From Erysipelotrichaceae bacterium (lineage in GTDB: Bacteria > Bacillota_I > Bacilli_A > Erysipelotrichales > Erysipelotrichaceae), in contig DXZE01000013.1 of the NCBI GenBank assembly GCA_019415435.1, forward strand, positions 1 to 40,978: 40,978 nt of DNA, written 5' to 3'. Made by a program: the position numbers and the translations under genes. Numbering within the stretch: position 1 is the first letter of the stretch; each line of letters begins with the position of its first letter. Shown here piece by piece: positions 32,746-40,956 of the stretch. The notes below the pieces were generated by a model. That model did no database searches. It saw only the letters and a list, made by a program, of their open reading frames with translations, and was not told the DNA's origin.

Positions 32746-32774
32746 ATTATAAACCAGACATGCATCGAATTGAA
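32746..32774 (-). promoter_or_regulatory. Promoter of azlCD, nearly leaderless
   Basis: TTCAAT, 17 nt, TATAAT (32751-32746); predicted leader of about three bases. Confidence 0.5.
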
Positions 32775-32825
32775 AAAGCGTATATTGTTTTCGTGTATAT
32801 TATTTCAATACTTTCGAAACTTATT

Positions 32826-33239
32826 TCATTTATCTTTACGGAATACCAGAAGCTTTGACATGACATAGTTTGTGACAATCACAACAACCTGTGATATTAA
32901 CTTTGCGATCTTATCATTCTGATGCAGTAAAGTGACCATTACAAACATGATTGCCATATCCATAAGCAGCGTTGTGACTCTGGAGCCTGTAAACTTCACT
33001 GCTTCTTTGACAATATGAGGATCTTTTGACTCAAAGACATACTTGCGGTTTGTGGCATACGCAAAAGCTACTGAACAGATCCACGAGATTACATTGGCAG
33101 CCTGTAACTGTACAGAGTTATCCGCATCTAAAAAGGTGGCAGTACAGAGATAATAGACAGCTAATGAAACAACGGTTGTTAATACACCGGCAATCAGATA
33201 ATTAATAATTTCCTTATATTTGTTATACAGTTCTTTCAT
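32826..33239 (-). CDS. GtrA-family membrane protein
   Basis: 137 residues, four spans, with the GtrA signature near the N terminus (YLIAGVLTTVVSLAVYY) and ATNRKYVFESK between spans two and three. The family helps move lipid-linked sugars across the membrane for cell-surface glycosylation. I choose ATG at 33239 (MKELYNKYKEI), one base after the stop of the transpeptidase remnant, where GGAA is the only upstream aid; ATG at 33248 is possible. No glycosyltransferase is adjacent. Confidence 0.8.
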   Translation of the reverse strand: MKELYNKYKEIINYLIAGVLTTVVSLAVYYLCTATFLDADNSVQLQAANVISWICSVAFAYATNRKYVFESKDPHIVKEAVKFTGSRVTTLLMDMAIMFVMVTLLHQNDKIAKLISQVVVIVTNYVMSKLLVFRKDK

Positions 33240-33240
33240 A

Positions 33241-33465
33241 CTATGCATTCCATGGATTAGAAGGATCCGGATCGGCAGAATCCCATCCCTTTCTGTTATC
33301 ATTCAAATCTATTGTGATTGGTACAGTTTTCCCTGATGGCCCTGGATTTGAGGCATCATCATAGAATTCTACCATTGTCCCGGATGGACAGTTATCATAG
33401 GTCCATTTCACATCTCTTGCGCATAAGCGGATACATCCCATACTGGCGCCTGTATTTAAAGTTAC
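33241..33465 (-). pseudogene. L,D-transpeptidase (YkuD) C-terminal remnant
   Basis: Only the last 74 codons remain. NTGASMGCIRL holds the catalytic Cys and Arg of the YkuD site, followed by DVKWTYDNCPSGTMVEFYDD. An in-frame stop lies at 33466-33468 and nothing like the upstream half (signal, substrate domain, catalytic His) is seen. A 66-residue piece could be read from the ATG at 33441, but without the fold it cannot be an enzyme. It ends one base before gtrA. Confidence 0.8.
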
Positions 33466-33569
33466 TTATTCCATGATCTATTTTTCCTGATTACACTTAC
33501 AGGATAAAGTCAGTTTCTTATATGTACAATGCCAAAAAGACATGATGTTATAATCGAAGTGAATAGTGA

Positions 33570-34835
33570 TTATATGTCCAGCTTCTTTGTTCCGCCAAGG
33601 AAGTATGGCAGATCTTTTCCCTGTTTCTGCCATTCATGATACTCGGCTACTGCCGCAAACATCACATCGCCAGCACTGTTTAAAGCAGTTTCTACAGAAT
33701 CCTGGACAATACCGATAATAAAGCCAATCGCCACAACCTGCATAGCCGCATCATTGGAAATGCCAAACATCGAGCATGCCATTGGTATTAATAGCAATGA
33801 CCCGCCTGTTACACCAGAAGCCCCACAGGCAGCAAGTGTACTCAGAAAGCTCAAGATAACAGCTGAAAGTACATCTACATATATGCCTAATGTATGTGCA
33901 CAGGCTAATGTCATGATTGTGATGGTTATAGCTGCACCGTCCATGTTAATTGTGGCACCTAATGGAATCGAAACAGAATACATATCTTTATCCAATCCAA
34001 GTCTGGCGCATGTGTCCATATTAACCGGGATATTGGCAGCGGAAGATCTGGTAAAGAATGCCGTTAAGCCAGATGTCTTTAAGCATCTCCAGGCTAAAGG
34101 ATATGGATTTTTATGCAATACAAGAAAAGCCACAAACGGATCTATTACTAATGCCACAAATAACATACACCCGATTAATACAAGCAAGAGATATCCATAA
34201 TCTGTAAAGATGGATAAACCACTGGATGTTACATTTGTATACACAACACCTGCTATACCAAATGGGGCAAGATTAATGATCCATGTGACTGCTTGCTGTA
34301 TGGCGGAAGCCGCATCCTTTAATAAATCACGGGATGTATCTGATGCTGTTTTCTTAAAGGCAAGACCTATAATTACAGCCCATACAAGTACGCCGATATA
34401 ATTGGCATTCATGAGGGCATGTACCGGATTATCTACCATATTCATAAATAATGTATGCAATACTTCACCTATGCCCTGTGGGGCATCCGCAGCTTCTGCG
34501 GCTTTACCTAATTGTAAGGCAACCGGAAACAGATAACTGACGATGACAGCAGTCAGGGCAGCCAGGAATGTCGTTAACATGTACAGGCCAAGTACTAATC
34601 CAAAGCGGTGATCCAGACGCGCTGACTTTTGTGCCAGGGCAGATATAACAAGCACAAATACAAGTACAGGAGCGATTCCTTTCAAGGCTCCGACAAACAC
34701 ATCCCCGAAAGTGCCGATCCATTGCCATCCCGGTACTATCAAAGCCAGAATAATCCCAACAATCAATCCCACTAAGATTCTCTTGATTAATGATACATGT
34801 AAATATCCCTGTACGATCTTTTTCAATGTATGCAT
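33570..34835 (-). CDS. sstT: Sodium/serine-threonine symporter SstT
   Basis: 421-residue dicarboxylate/amino acid:cation symporter of the SstT group, importing serine and threonine with sodium. Contains FFTRSSAANIPVNM, the SIPLGATINMDGAAITI transport motif and ACGASGVTGGSLLLIP. Eight to ten spans, normal length. AGGAGA precedes the ATG. Single gene. Confidence 0.95.
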   Translation of the reverse strand: MHTLKKIVQGYLHVSLIKRILVGLIVGIILALIVPGWQWIGTFGDVFVGALKGIAPVLVFVLVISALAQKSARLDHRFGLVLGLYMLTTFLAALTAVIVSYLFPVALQLGKAAEAADAPQGIGEVLHTLFMNMVDNPVHALMNANYIGVLVWAVIIGLAFKKTASDTSRDLLKDAASAIQQAVTWIINLAPFGIAGVVYTNVTSSGLSIFTDYGYLLLVLIGCMLFVALVIDPFVAFLVLHKNPYPLAWRCLKTSGLTAFFTRSSAANIPVNMDTCARLGLDKDMYSVSIPLGATINMDGAAITITIMTLACAHTLGIYVDVLSAVILSFLSTLAACGASGVTGGSLLLIPMACSMFGISNDAAMQVVAIGFIIGIVQDSVETALNSAGDVMFAAVAEYHEWQKQGKDLPYFLGGTKKLDI

Positions 34836-34904
34836 ATATATCTCCTGAATGTATTTAATTGAAACACATCTGTTTTTATATAACGCACACTACTATATCA
34901 TAAA

Positions 34905-34935
34905 AAGCCATCTGAAGCATGTTCAGACAGCTTAT
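34905..34935 (-). terminator. Terminator of the 35411-34932 operon
   Basis: AGC-TGTCTGAA pairs with TTCAGA-TGGCT on the minus strand, followed by TTTTTATG. Confidence 0.65.
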
Positions 34936-35426
34936 AAAAGAATTCCAATCATAAAGCACAATTGTGCTAAGGCATTGACACCCTGTTCTTTCCAGTTATT
35001 CTTTGCATTTCTTCCATCCAGATGCTTCGCATAATAGCTCATGCATATCATGCCTGCTATACCGGTTAAGAAAAACAGCCAGGAAGGGAAAGAAAGTATA
35101 TGTTTTATAACGATAGAAAGAGACCACTTGTCATGATTGATGATTAATCCACTGATCATAAGAAGAAAGCCCAGAGGCATCAGATAACGCATCTGTTTAT
35201 TAAAGAATGAAATATCTTTTTTGAGCAAAGCCAGGATAAATTTCCAGCATACTTTTAACGCACCGGCGATAATGACTATAACAGCTCCAGTCAGAAATAA
35301 TACACTGTCAAATCTGGAAGAAAGAATACCCGCAGATATACTGAAGAATAAAACCGGCAGGCAATCCATGAAAGCCATAGACAGGGTAAATCCTTCCGGA
35401 ATATCTTTCTTTATGCTTTCAGCCAT
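34932..35426 (-). CDS. Membrane protein, unknown
   Basis: 164 residues, five hydrophobic segments (about 17-35, 40-62, 80-100, 108-130, 150-164). No motif recognised. Its start lies 16 bp inside the preceding DUF1295 gene, a strong sign that the two work together, perhaps in lipid or isoprenoid modification. That function is a guess from the partner. Confidence 0.75.
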   Translation of the reverse strand: MAESIKKDIPEGFTLSMAFMDCLPVLFFSISAGILSSRFDSVLFLTGAVIVIIAGALKVCWKFILALLKKDISFFNKQMRYLMPLGFLLMISGLIINHDKWSLSIVIKHILSFPSWLFFLTGIAGMICMSYYAKHLDGRNAKNNWKEQGVNALAQLCFMIGILL

Positions 35427-36208
35427 GTATACTTCTCCACGGAATATAAATGTGTACCAGGTATCAGAATAGGTGTTTTCTTCACATATTCCTGATAGAC
35501 AGGATCACTTCCATAATTCTTATTCTGTCTGACCTCTAATCTTCTTGCGCCACCAAACATGACATAGATAATACCGATATATCCAAGAAGCGGTATCAGC
35601 CATTGGGCAATGCCTGTATAGATATTCAGGCCAGAGATAAACATACCTGTCCAAAACAGCATCTCACCAAAGTAATTCGGGCATCTGACATATTTATATA
35701 AGCCAGTATCCACAAACCTGTGCGGATTCTTTTTCTTTGCTTCATTCTTCTGATAATCCGCAAGCAATTCCAGAATAACTCCTGTTGCGGATATGATCAG
35801 ACCAATGATGCATAATGCATCCGTACCTCTGTTATCCTCTAATCTGATCCATACAGGTGATGTTTCACATACATATAATAATGAAGCAGATATCCAGATC
35901 ATAGCTTTCACAAAGAAGCTCATGCCTTTACCAGACTTGATTTCTTTCTTCATTGTCGCATTATAGGATGCACTCTTTACTTCTCTATAGGCAAGAAACA
36001 TCCATAATCTGCATCCATACACTATTAAGAGAATGCATTGCAATGCTGTACCAATGCTTAATACACCATGATACATGCCTAATAACACAGCACCAGTTGC
36101 AGCTACAGCAAGTCCATAACCAATAGATATAAACCAGACATACTTCTTAAAGCCGCATATGCTGGCAAGTAAAGATACACCAAGCAGAATTAAAAAAACC
36201 TTTGTCAT
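35411..36208 (-). CDS. DUF1295 / steroid 5-alpha-reductase-like membrane protein
   Basis: 265 residues with about seven spans. The C-terminal half has the family pattern HRFVDTGLYKYVRCPNYFGEMLFWTGMF, then RRLEVRQNKNYGSDPVYQEYVKKTPILIPG. Members are oxidoreductases or methyltransferases on hydrophobic substrates; the bacterial role is unknown. The start at 36208 (MTKVFLILLG) has AGAGG upstream. The longer frame from 36241 runs through the nrdD terminator and has no ribosome-binding site. Confidence 0.85.
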   Translation of the reverse strand: MTKVFLILLGVSLLASICGFKKYVWFISIGYGLAVAATGAVLLGMYHGVLSIGTALQCILLIVYGCRLWMFLAYREVKSASYNATMKKEIKSGKGMSFFVKAMIWISASLLYVCETSPVWIRLEDNRGTDALCIIGLIISATGVILELLADYQKNEAKKKNPHRFVDTGLYKYVRCPNYFGEMLFWTGMFISGLNIYTGIAQWLIPLLGYIGIIYVMFGGARRLEVRQNKNYGSDPVYQEYVKKTPILIPGTHLYSVEKYTWLKA

Positions 36209-36223
36209 ATAAAACCTCTTAAA

Positions 36224-36250
36224 ACACCGGTATGATTGCAATACCGGTGT
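36224..36250 (-). terminator. Terminator of nrdG-nrdD
   Basis: ACACCGGTAT and ATACCGGTGT pair perfectly (10 bp) around a 7-nt loop; TTTT follows on the minus strand. Confidence 0.8.
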
Positions 36251-36264
36251 ATATTCTACATCTT

Positions 36265-38646
36265 TTATGCAGATAATGTATGTGTATTCACATACCGGAT
36301 GATATTAGAAGCATTGGCATAGATCTCTGTACTGTCTTTACCTACCGCAGCTAATGTCGGTGCCTGCATGACACCATACATCTTCACAAGATCAGGATGT
36401 TCCTCCGCATCTATCACCTGATAGGAAATACCCTTTTCATTTAACATCTTTTTAATCATGGCACAATTCGGACATGCCCTGGTTGTAAATAACAGATACT
36501 TTTCAGGTGTTATCTCTTTCTGTACTGAAACAGGTTCTTTCTTTTCTGCCTTATAATCTGTCACAGGTCTTGAGACAAGTCCTTCTACATTATATGTCTT
36601 ACGGTCTTCAAACTCCTGACGTTTGCCGTCATTCCAGTTTCTGACTGGTCTGTAGTAACCGGTAATACGGGAATATACTTCCGTATCTGCGCCACACTTC
36701 GGACATTTCCATACTTCACCAGAGATATAGCCATCATTTGGGCATACGCTGTACGTAGGAGAAATTGTATAGTAAGGAAGTTTATAATTCTCTGCAATCT
36801 TTCTGACAAGCAAGGCAGCCGCCTTCCAGTCTGATAATCTTTCGCCTAAGAAGGCATGGAATACCGTACCGGATGTATACAGCACCTGCAGAGGATCTTC
36901 TATATCCAAAGCAGAGAATATATCATCTGTATACCCGACTGGCAGATGGGAAGAGTTTGTATAGTATGGAGTGCCATTACGGTTAGCCGTAATAATATCC
37001 GGATACTTTTCCACATCATGTCTGGCCAGGCGATACGCTGTAGATTCTGCAGGTGTCGCTTCAAGATTATAGAGATCACCATATTCTTCCTGATAATCCT
37101 TTAATCTTTCTCTCATATGATTAAGTACTTCTATCGCAAATGCCTGTGTTTCCGGATGTGTTAAATCTGCCTTCAGCCATTTGGCATTTAAACCCGCTTC
37201 ATTCATACCGACTAATCCGATGGTAGAGAAATGGTTATTGAATGTACCAAGATAACGCTTTGTATAAGGATATAAACCCGCATCAAGAAGCTTTGTGATA
37301 ACCGTTCTCTTTGTCTTTAAGGATCTTGCGGCAATATCCATCATATGATCCAGGCGCTTATAGAAATCATCCTTATCCTTTGCAAGATAAGCAATTCGCG
37401 GCAGGTTGATTGTCACAACCCCAATGGATCCGGTCGATTCACCACTTCCAAAGTATCCGCCTGACTTCTTCCTTAATTCCCTTAAATCCAAACGTAACCG
37501 GCAGCACATGGACCTGACATCAGATGGCTTCATGTCAGAATTGACATAGTTAGAGAAATATGGGGTTCCATACTTGGCTGTCATTTCAAATAACAATCTG
37601 TTGTTTTCTGTATCAGACCAATCAAAGTCCCTGGTTATGGAATAGGTAGGAATCGGATACTGAAATCCTCTGCCGTTATAATCTCCTTCAATCATTACTT
37701 CAATGAAGGCCTTGTTTACCATATCCATTTCCTTCTTGCAGTCCTTATAGCAGAAATCCATATTCTTACCGCCAACGATTGCAGGAAGTTCTGCCAGATC
37801 ATCTGGAACTGTCCAGTCAAGAGTGATGTTTGTGAATGGTGCCTGGGTTCCCCATCTCGATGGTGTATTAACACCATAGATAAATGACTGCATGCACTGC
37901 TTAACCTGCGGATAAGTCAGATGATCAGCTTTTACAAATGGCGCAAGGTATGTATCAAAGGAAGAGAATGCCTGTGCGCCTGCCCATTCATTCTGCATAA
38001 TTCCCAGGAAATTAACCATTTGTGAACATAAGGTACTCAGATGTCTGGCAGGGCCAGATGTGATCTTACCGGTTACACCGCCAAGTCCTTCCTGAATCAG
38101 TTGTTTTAAAGACCATCCTGCACAATATCCTGTTAACATACTCAGATCATGAATATGCATATCTCCAGATCTGTGGGCATTGGCTATTTCACTGTCATAT
38201 ACTTCTGATAACCAGTAATTGGCAGTGATAGCACCAGAGTTAGAAAGAATCAGACCGCCTACAGAATATGTAACCGTACTGTTTTCCTTTACTCTCCAAT
38301 CCAAAGCCTTCAGATAAGAATCAACCAGTTTCTTATAGTCTAATGATGTTGCATTAATGTTACGGATATTCTCTCTCTGCTTGCGGTAAAGAATGTAAGC
38401 CTTGGATACATCCGCATAACCGGATTCACTCAATACCTTTTCAGCAGAATCCTGAATCTGTTCTACATCAATCAGACCATCTTTGACTTTTGGTTCAAAA
38501 TCCGATGTCACTCTTAAAGCAATCATATTGATGATGTCATCGTTATATTCTCTCTCACAGGCATCAAATGCCTTTGAGACTGCCTTTGCAATCTTATCAA
38601 GATGAAAATCTACAATCTTGCCATCTCTTTTTCTGACTCTGTACAT
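36265..38646 (-). CDS. nrdD: Anaerobic ribonucleoside-triphosphate reductase with C-terminal glutaredoxin-like domain
   Basis: 793 residues; makes dNTPs from NTPs without oxygen. N-terminal ATP-cone (1-90), large catalytic barrel (about 100-630), and a zinc-type region (CPNDGYISGEVWKCPKC, 635-651). The glycyl radical loop SRITGYYRP has the radical Gly at 663. After a charged linker (about 690-716) comes an extra domain (717-793) starting YLLFTTRACPNCAMIKKML, with the CPNC redox motif at 725-728 and a cis-Pro (QAPTL), that is, a glutaredoxin/thioredoxin fold. It may reduce the active-site disulfide in place of a free partner; inference. AAGGAGG precedes the ATG. Confidence 0.95.
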   Translation of the reverse strand: MYRVRKRDGKIVDFHLDKIAKAVSKAFDACEREYNDDIINMIALRVTSDFEPKVKDGLIDVEQIQDSAEKVLSESGYADVSKAYILYRKQRENIRNINATSLDYKKLVDSYLKALDWRVKENSTVTYSVGGLILSNSGAITANYWLSEVYDSEIANAHRSGDMHIHDLSMLTGYCAGWSLKQLIQEGLGGVTGKITSGPARHLSTLCSQMVNFLGIMQNEWAGAQAFSSFDTYLAPFVKADHLTYPQVKQCMQSFIYGVNTPSRWGTQAPFTNITLDWTVPDDLAELPAIVGGKNMDFCYKDCKKEMDMVNKAFIEVMIEGDYNGRGFQYPIPTYSITRDFDWSDTENNRLLFEMTAKYGTPYFSNYVNSDMKPSDVRSMCCRLRLDLRELRKKSGGYFGSGESTGSIGVVTINLPRIAYLAKDKDDFYKRLDHMMDIAARSLKTKRTVITKLLDAGLYPYTKRYLGTFNNHFSTIGLVGMNEAGLNAKWLKADLTHPETQAFAIEVLNHMRERLKDYQEEYGDLYNLEATPAESTAYRLARHDVEKYPDIITANRNGTPYYTNSSHLPVGYTDDIFSALDIEDPLQVLYTSGTVFHAFLGERLSDWKAAALLVRKIAENYKLPYYTISPTYSVCPNDGYISGEVWKCPKCGADTEVYSRITGYYRPVRNWNDGKRQEFEDRKTYNVEGLVSRPVTDYKAEKKEPVSVQKEITPEKYLLFTTRACPNCAMIKKMLNEKGISYQVIDAEEHPDLVKMYGVMQAPTLAAVGKDSTEIYANASNIIRYVNTHTLSA

Positions 38647-38648
38647 CT

Positions 38649-39797
38649 CTATACCTCCTTCACACCTCTTAACTCTGCCTGAGGCACATACTTTCTGACT
38701 TCTTCCAGCATCTTCTTCATTTCATCTGCATCATACGCATGCCAGCCCTGTTTAATCAGATTCTCAGAGCTCTGAAACTGCTGTAAATAATAGTGATCAT
38801 CTGGTGCTATCCACTTAGCAATCGCTATAATATCTTCCATTTCATGAAACTCTTTTACAACCGTTGTTCTGAATTCATGTTCTACCGGGTTACTCTTGAG
38901 ATACGCTACTGACTCTTTAATAGCATCACAAGAGAATACCGAAGGATCCATACCTGTTGTCAATGCATACTTTTCCGGTACATTCTTTACATCCATAGCC
39001 ACATAATCAATGAGTCCTGTTTCCACAAGTTCTTTCAAAGCAGCTGGTTCATTGCCATTGGTATCAAGCTTTACAAGATATCCAAGTGACTTGATCTGTT
39101 CTATAAATGATTTCAGATCTTCCTGTAATAAAGGCTCACCGCCTGATATGCATACACCATCCAGCAATCCCTGTCTTTTCTTCAGATAGGCAAGTACATC
39201 ATCCGGATCAAAGAATTCATAATTTTCAGGTATATACACCAGATCACGATTATGACAATACGGACACTTGAAGGAACATCCGGATAAAAATACTGTACAG
39301 GCCACTTTGCCAGGATAATCCAGTAATGTCATTCTCTGTAAGCCACCAATACGAATACCTGTATATGGTTTTTCAGGCTGTAATTTTTTACGGGAATTAT
39401 CTGTTACTTTAGAAAGCATCACATTAAACTGATCAAAATCCACACCATCCGCTAATGCATTCCGGCATTCATTACGATATTCATAAATATCATTCATAAT
39501 GTCAGCTGCTTTCTCAGTCGTATACAGTCGCTTGACTCTCTTGTCCTTTTCATCCTGTCTTGTCTGTACATAACCTTGTGTTATCAGTCTGTTCACAGAT
39601 TTCGTAGTAGTACCTTTATCTACTTCCGAAAGTCTTGTAACATCCTGCATGGTTATGCCTTCATTTTCATTAATAAGCATCAGAAAGATAACCTGACCGC
39701 TGCCGATATCATAAGAGCGTAATACATGGTCATAATATTTCTGTGTATTCCGGTACAAAACTGATAAATCAAGCATAAAGTTTGAATGATCCGGCAT
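38649..39797 (-). CDS. MarR regulator fused to anaerobic RNR activating enzyme (NrdG2-type radical SAM)
   Basis: 382 residues in one open frame. Residues 1-140 are a complete MarR winged helix: LDLSVLYRNTQKYYDHVL, ITMQDVTRLSEVDKGTTTKSVNRLITQGYV as DNA-reading helices, and the wing RQDEKDKRVKR. Residues 146-382 are a radical SAM activase of the NrdG2 kind, with GGLQRMTLLDYPGK, the cluster motif Cys174-x3-Cys178-x2-Cys181 and ISGGEPLLQ. It should place the glycyl radical on NrdD, encoded 2 bp downstream. The fused regulator may tie production of both to cluster state or oxygen; inference. AGAGGA precedes the ATG. Activase before reductase is the reverse of the usual order. Confidence 0.9.
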   Translation of the reverse strand: MPDHSNFMLDLSVLYRNTQKYYDHVLRSYDIGSGQVIFLMLINENEGITMQDVTRLSEVDKGTTTKSVNRLITQGYVQTRQDEKDKRVKRLYTTEKAADIMNDIYEYRNECRNALADGVDFDQFNVMLSKVTDNSRKKLQPEKPYTGIRIGGLQRMTLLDYPGKVACTVFLSGCSFKCPYCHNRDLVYIPENYEFFDPDDVLAYLKKRQGLLDGVCISGGEPLLQEDLKSFIEQIKSLGYLVKLDTNGNEPAALKELVETGLIDYVAMDVKNVPEKYALTTGMDPSVFSCDAIKESVAYLKSNPVEHEFRTTVVKEFHEMEDIIAIAKWIAPDDHYYLQQFQSSENLIKQGWHAYDADEMKKMLEEVRKYVPQAELRGVKEV

Positions 39798-39818
39798 ATG
39801 ATTTCCTCTCTGTTCTTA

Positions 39819-39838
39819 TTAGTTGGACTTCCTACTAA
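39819..39838. promoter_or_regulatory. Candidate MarR operator
   Basis: TTAGTTGGA-CT-TCCTACTAA, 9-bp arms with one mismatched pair. It lies directly after the -10 box, around the transcription start of the MarR-NrdG2 gene. Confidence 0.6.
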
Positions 39839-39843
39839 CATGT

Positions 39844-39873
39844 ATTCTAATACCAAACAGCATGGACCGTAAA
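39844..39873 (-). promoter_or_regulatory. Promoter of the nrdG-nrdD operon
   Basis: TTTACG (39873-39868), 18 nt, TAGAAT (39849-39844). No NrdR box pair is seen here. Confidence 0.55.
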
Positions 39874-39991
39874 TGCTTTTCTCTAACCTCCTTTACCAGT
39901 ACCATACTCATTCTTATTGTTTTCATTGTGCATCATCATGTACACTCACAATTTTACGCATGTCTATAGTACTGTATATGGAGGCACTGAT

Positions 39992-40204
39992 ATGAAATAT
40001 TATGCGGAATATGTAAGAGATGGAGAATGTTGTGAAGTCGTCATGAATGATAAGGAATATGAAGAGATGTGCAGGGAAGCAGAGGCAGGTTACATAGAAA
40101 TTCTGCATGAAGGTATCTTTAAAGATGAAGCATATGATTATGAAAACTCAGATCATCAGGTTTTCCCTGCACATGCTATACTGTCATCGAAAGAGAGCTC
40201 TTAA
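39992..40204 (+). CDS. Small acidic protein, unknown
   Basis: 70 residues (MKYYAEYVRDGECCEVVMND onwards), very rich in Glu and Tyr, no membrane part. Set by GGAGG eight bases before the ATG at 39992; an upstream in-frame ATG at 39917 has no such site. No family recognised. Its stop touches the start of the SseB-like gene, so the two form an operon. Confidence 0.75.
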   Translation: MKYYAEYVRDGECCEVVMNDKEYEEMCREAEAGYIEILHEGIFKDEAYDYENSDHQVFPAHAILSSKESS

Positions 40205-40672
40205 ATGAAAAAATATCTGTCTGAAAAAGATCTTAAAAAAGATAATAATCTTGAAAAACTTCTTGAAGAAAGAAAAGCGCCTTTAAGTGAAGAAGGCATG
40301 CGTCTTGCCTTAACGGATTTAACCATGTATCTGACTGGTCCTGTATCTTTTATCACTTCTGTATATCCTAAAAAAGAATTGAAAGATGATCCTGACCTTC
40401 ATGCAAAAGATGTATTTAAAGCAGACGTCATGCAGGGAACAGATAAGGAGAATTATTTTCCTGTATTTACCAGTCTGGAGAATATGAATACATGGAAGAA
40501 ATCTTTAAGTGAAGGAGAATATTACTACGTTATGGATAAGCGGGATCTGCTGGATTTCCTTCACTATAATGCAAAGATAGCAGCCGTTGTAGTCAATCCT
40601 GGAATTGATGATCTGTTACTCTACAGAATGCAGTTACAGAATCTGATTCACATAGGATCAGAGAATCAGTAA
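40205..40672 (+). CDS. SseB-like domain protein
   Basis: 155 residues, soluble. Central and C-terminal part fits the SseB N-terminal domain: NYFPVFTSLENMNTWKK, then a region ending AAVVVNPGIDDLLL. Function of these proteins in Firmicutes is unknown; elsewhere they are linked to secretion or stress. The N-terminal 50 residues are highly charged. Starts directly after the stop of the preceding gene; closed by a strong terminator. Confidence 0.7.
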   Translation: MKKYLSEKDLKKDNNLEKLLEERKAPLSEEGMRLALTDLTMYLTGPVSFITSVYPKKELKDDPDLHAKDVFKADVMQGTDKENYFPVFTSLENMNTWKKSLSEGEYYYVMDKRDLLDFLHYNAKIAAVVVNPGIDDLLLYRMQLQNLIHIGSENQ

Positions 40673-40674
40673 TA

Positions 40675-40702
40675 AAACTTCTCCACATGGAGAAGTTTTT
40701 TA
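40675..40702 (+). terminator. Terminator of the SseB-like operon
   Basis: AACTTCTCC, loop ACAT, GGAGAAGTT followed by TTTT. Confidence 0.9.
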
Positions 40703-40770
40703 ATGCCTGTATGCAGAAATTCTGAGGGTTTTGCCTTTTCTTCGGTAATACACAAGTAGAAGGAGGCTGA

Positions 40771-40881
40771 ACTACTGCTAAAAACAGCTTTGAATCACAA
40801 CCATATGACAATGCATTTAAATCTCTGTTTACCAGATGTAGTCCACGGGTTATTGTTCCATTTATCAATGAAGTATTGTAA
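40771..40881 (+). pseudogene. Rpn / PD-(D/E)XK transposase-like gene, N-terminal remnant
   Basis: About 36 codons after AAGGAGG, reading QPYDNAFKSLFTRC and VIVPFINEVL before a stop. This matches the conserved start of the Rpn/YhgA-like PD-(D/E)XK family (YD-x-x-FK, then a run to P-x-INE). No start codon is left near the ribosome-binding site, and no continuation is seen in the remaining 97 bases. The gap 40703-40978 holds nothing else coding. Confidence 0.55.
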
Positions 40882-40934
40882 TCAAAAGATCATTAACAGT
40901 CTGACAAAATAATCCTTATAAGCCTGACTGCTCC

Positions 40935-40956
40935 CACAGGCAAGCCTGTGGGGTTC
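40935..40956. terminator. Hairpin near window end
   Basis: CCCACAGG, loop CAAG, CCTGTGGG followed by GTTCTG. Without a T-run it may be the start of another repeat or RNA beyond the window. Confidence 0.35.

Noticed and set aside
33545..33554. Extended -10-like TGTTATAAT on the plus strand
   Set aside because: Would read antisense into sstT with no -35 and no gene to serve; kept only as a possible relic next to the transpeptidase fragment.
33754..34200. 148-codon open frame on the plus strand inside sstT
   Set aside because: Shadow of a well-supported transporter gene; sequence is a reflection of its hydrophobic codons.
40593..40868. 91-codon minus-strand frame at the window end
   Set aside because: Crosses the terminator of the SseB-like gene and overlaps its 3' end; no ribosome-binding site; the Rpn remnant on the other strand explains the DNA better.
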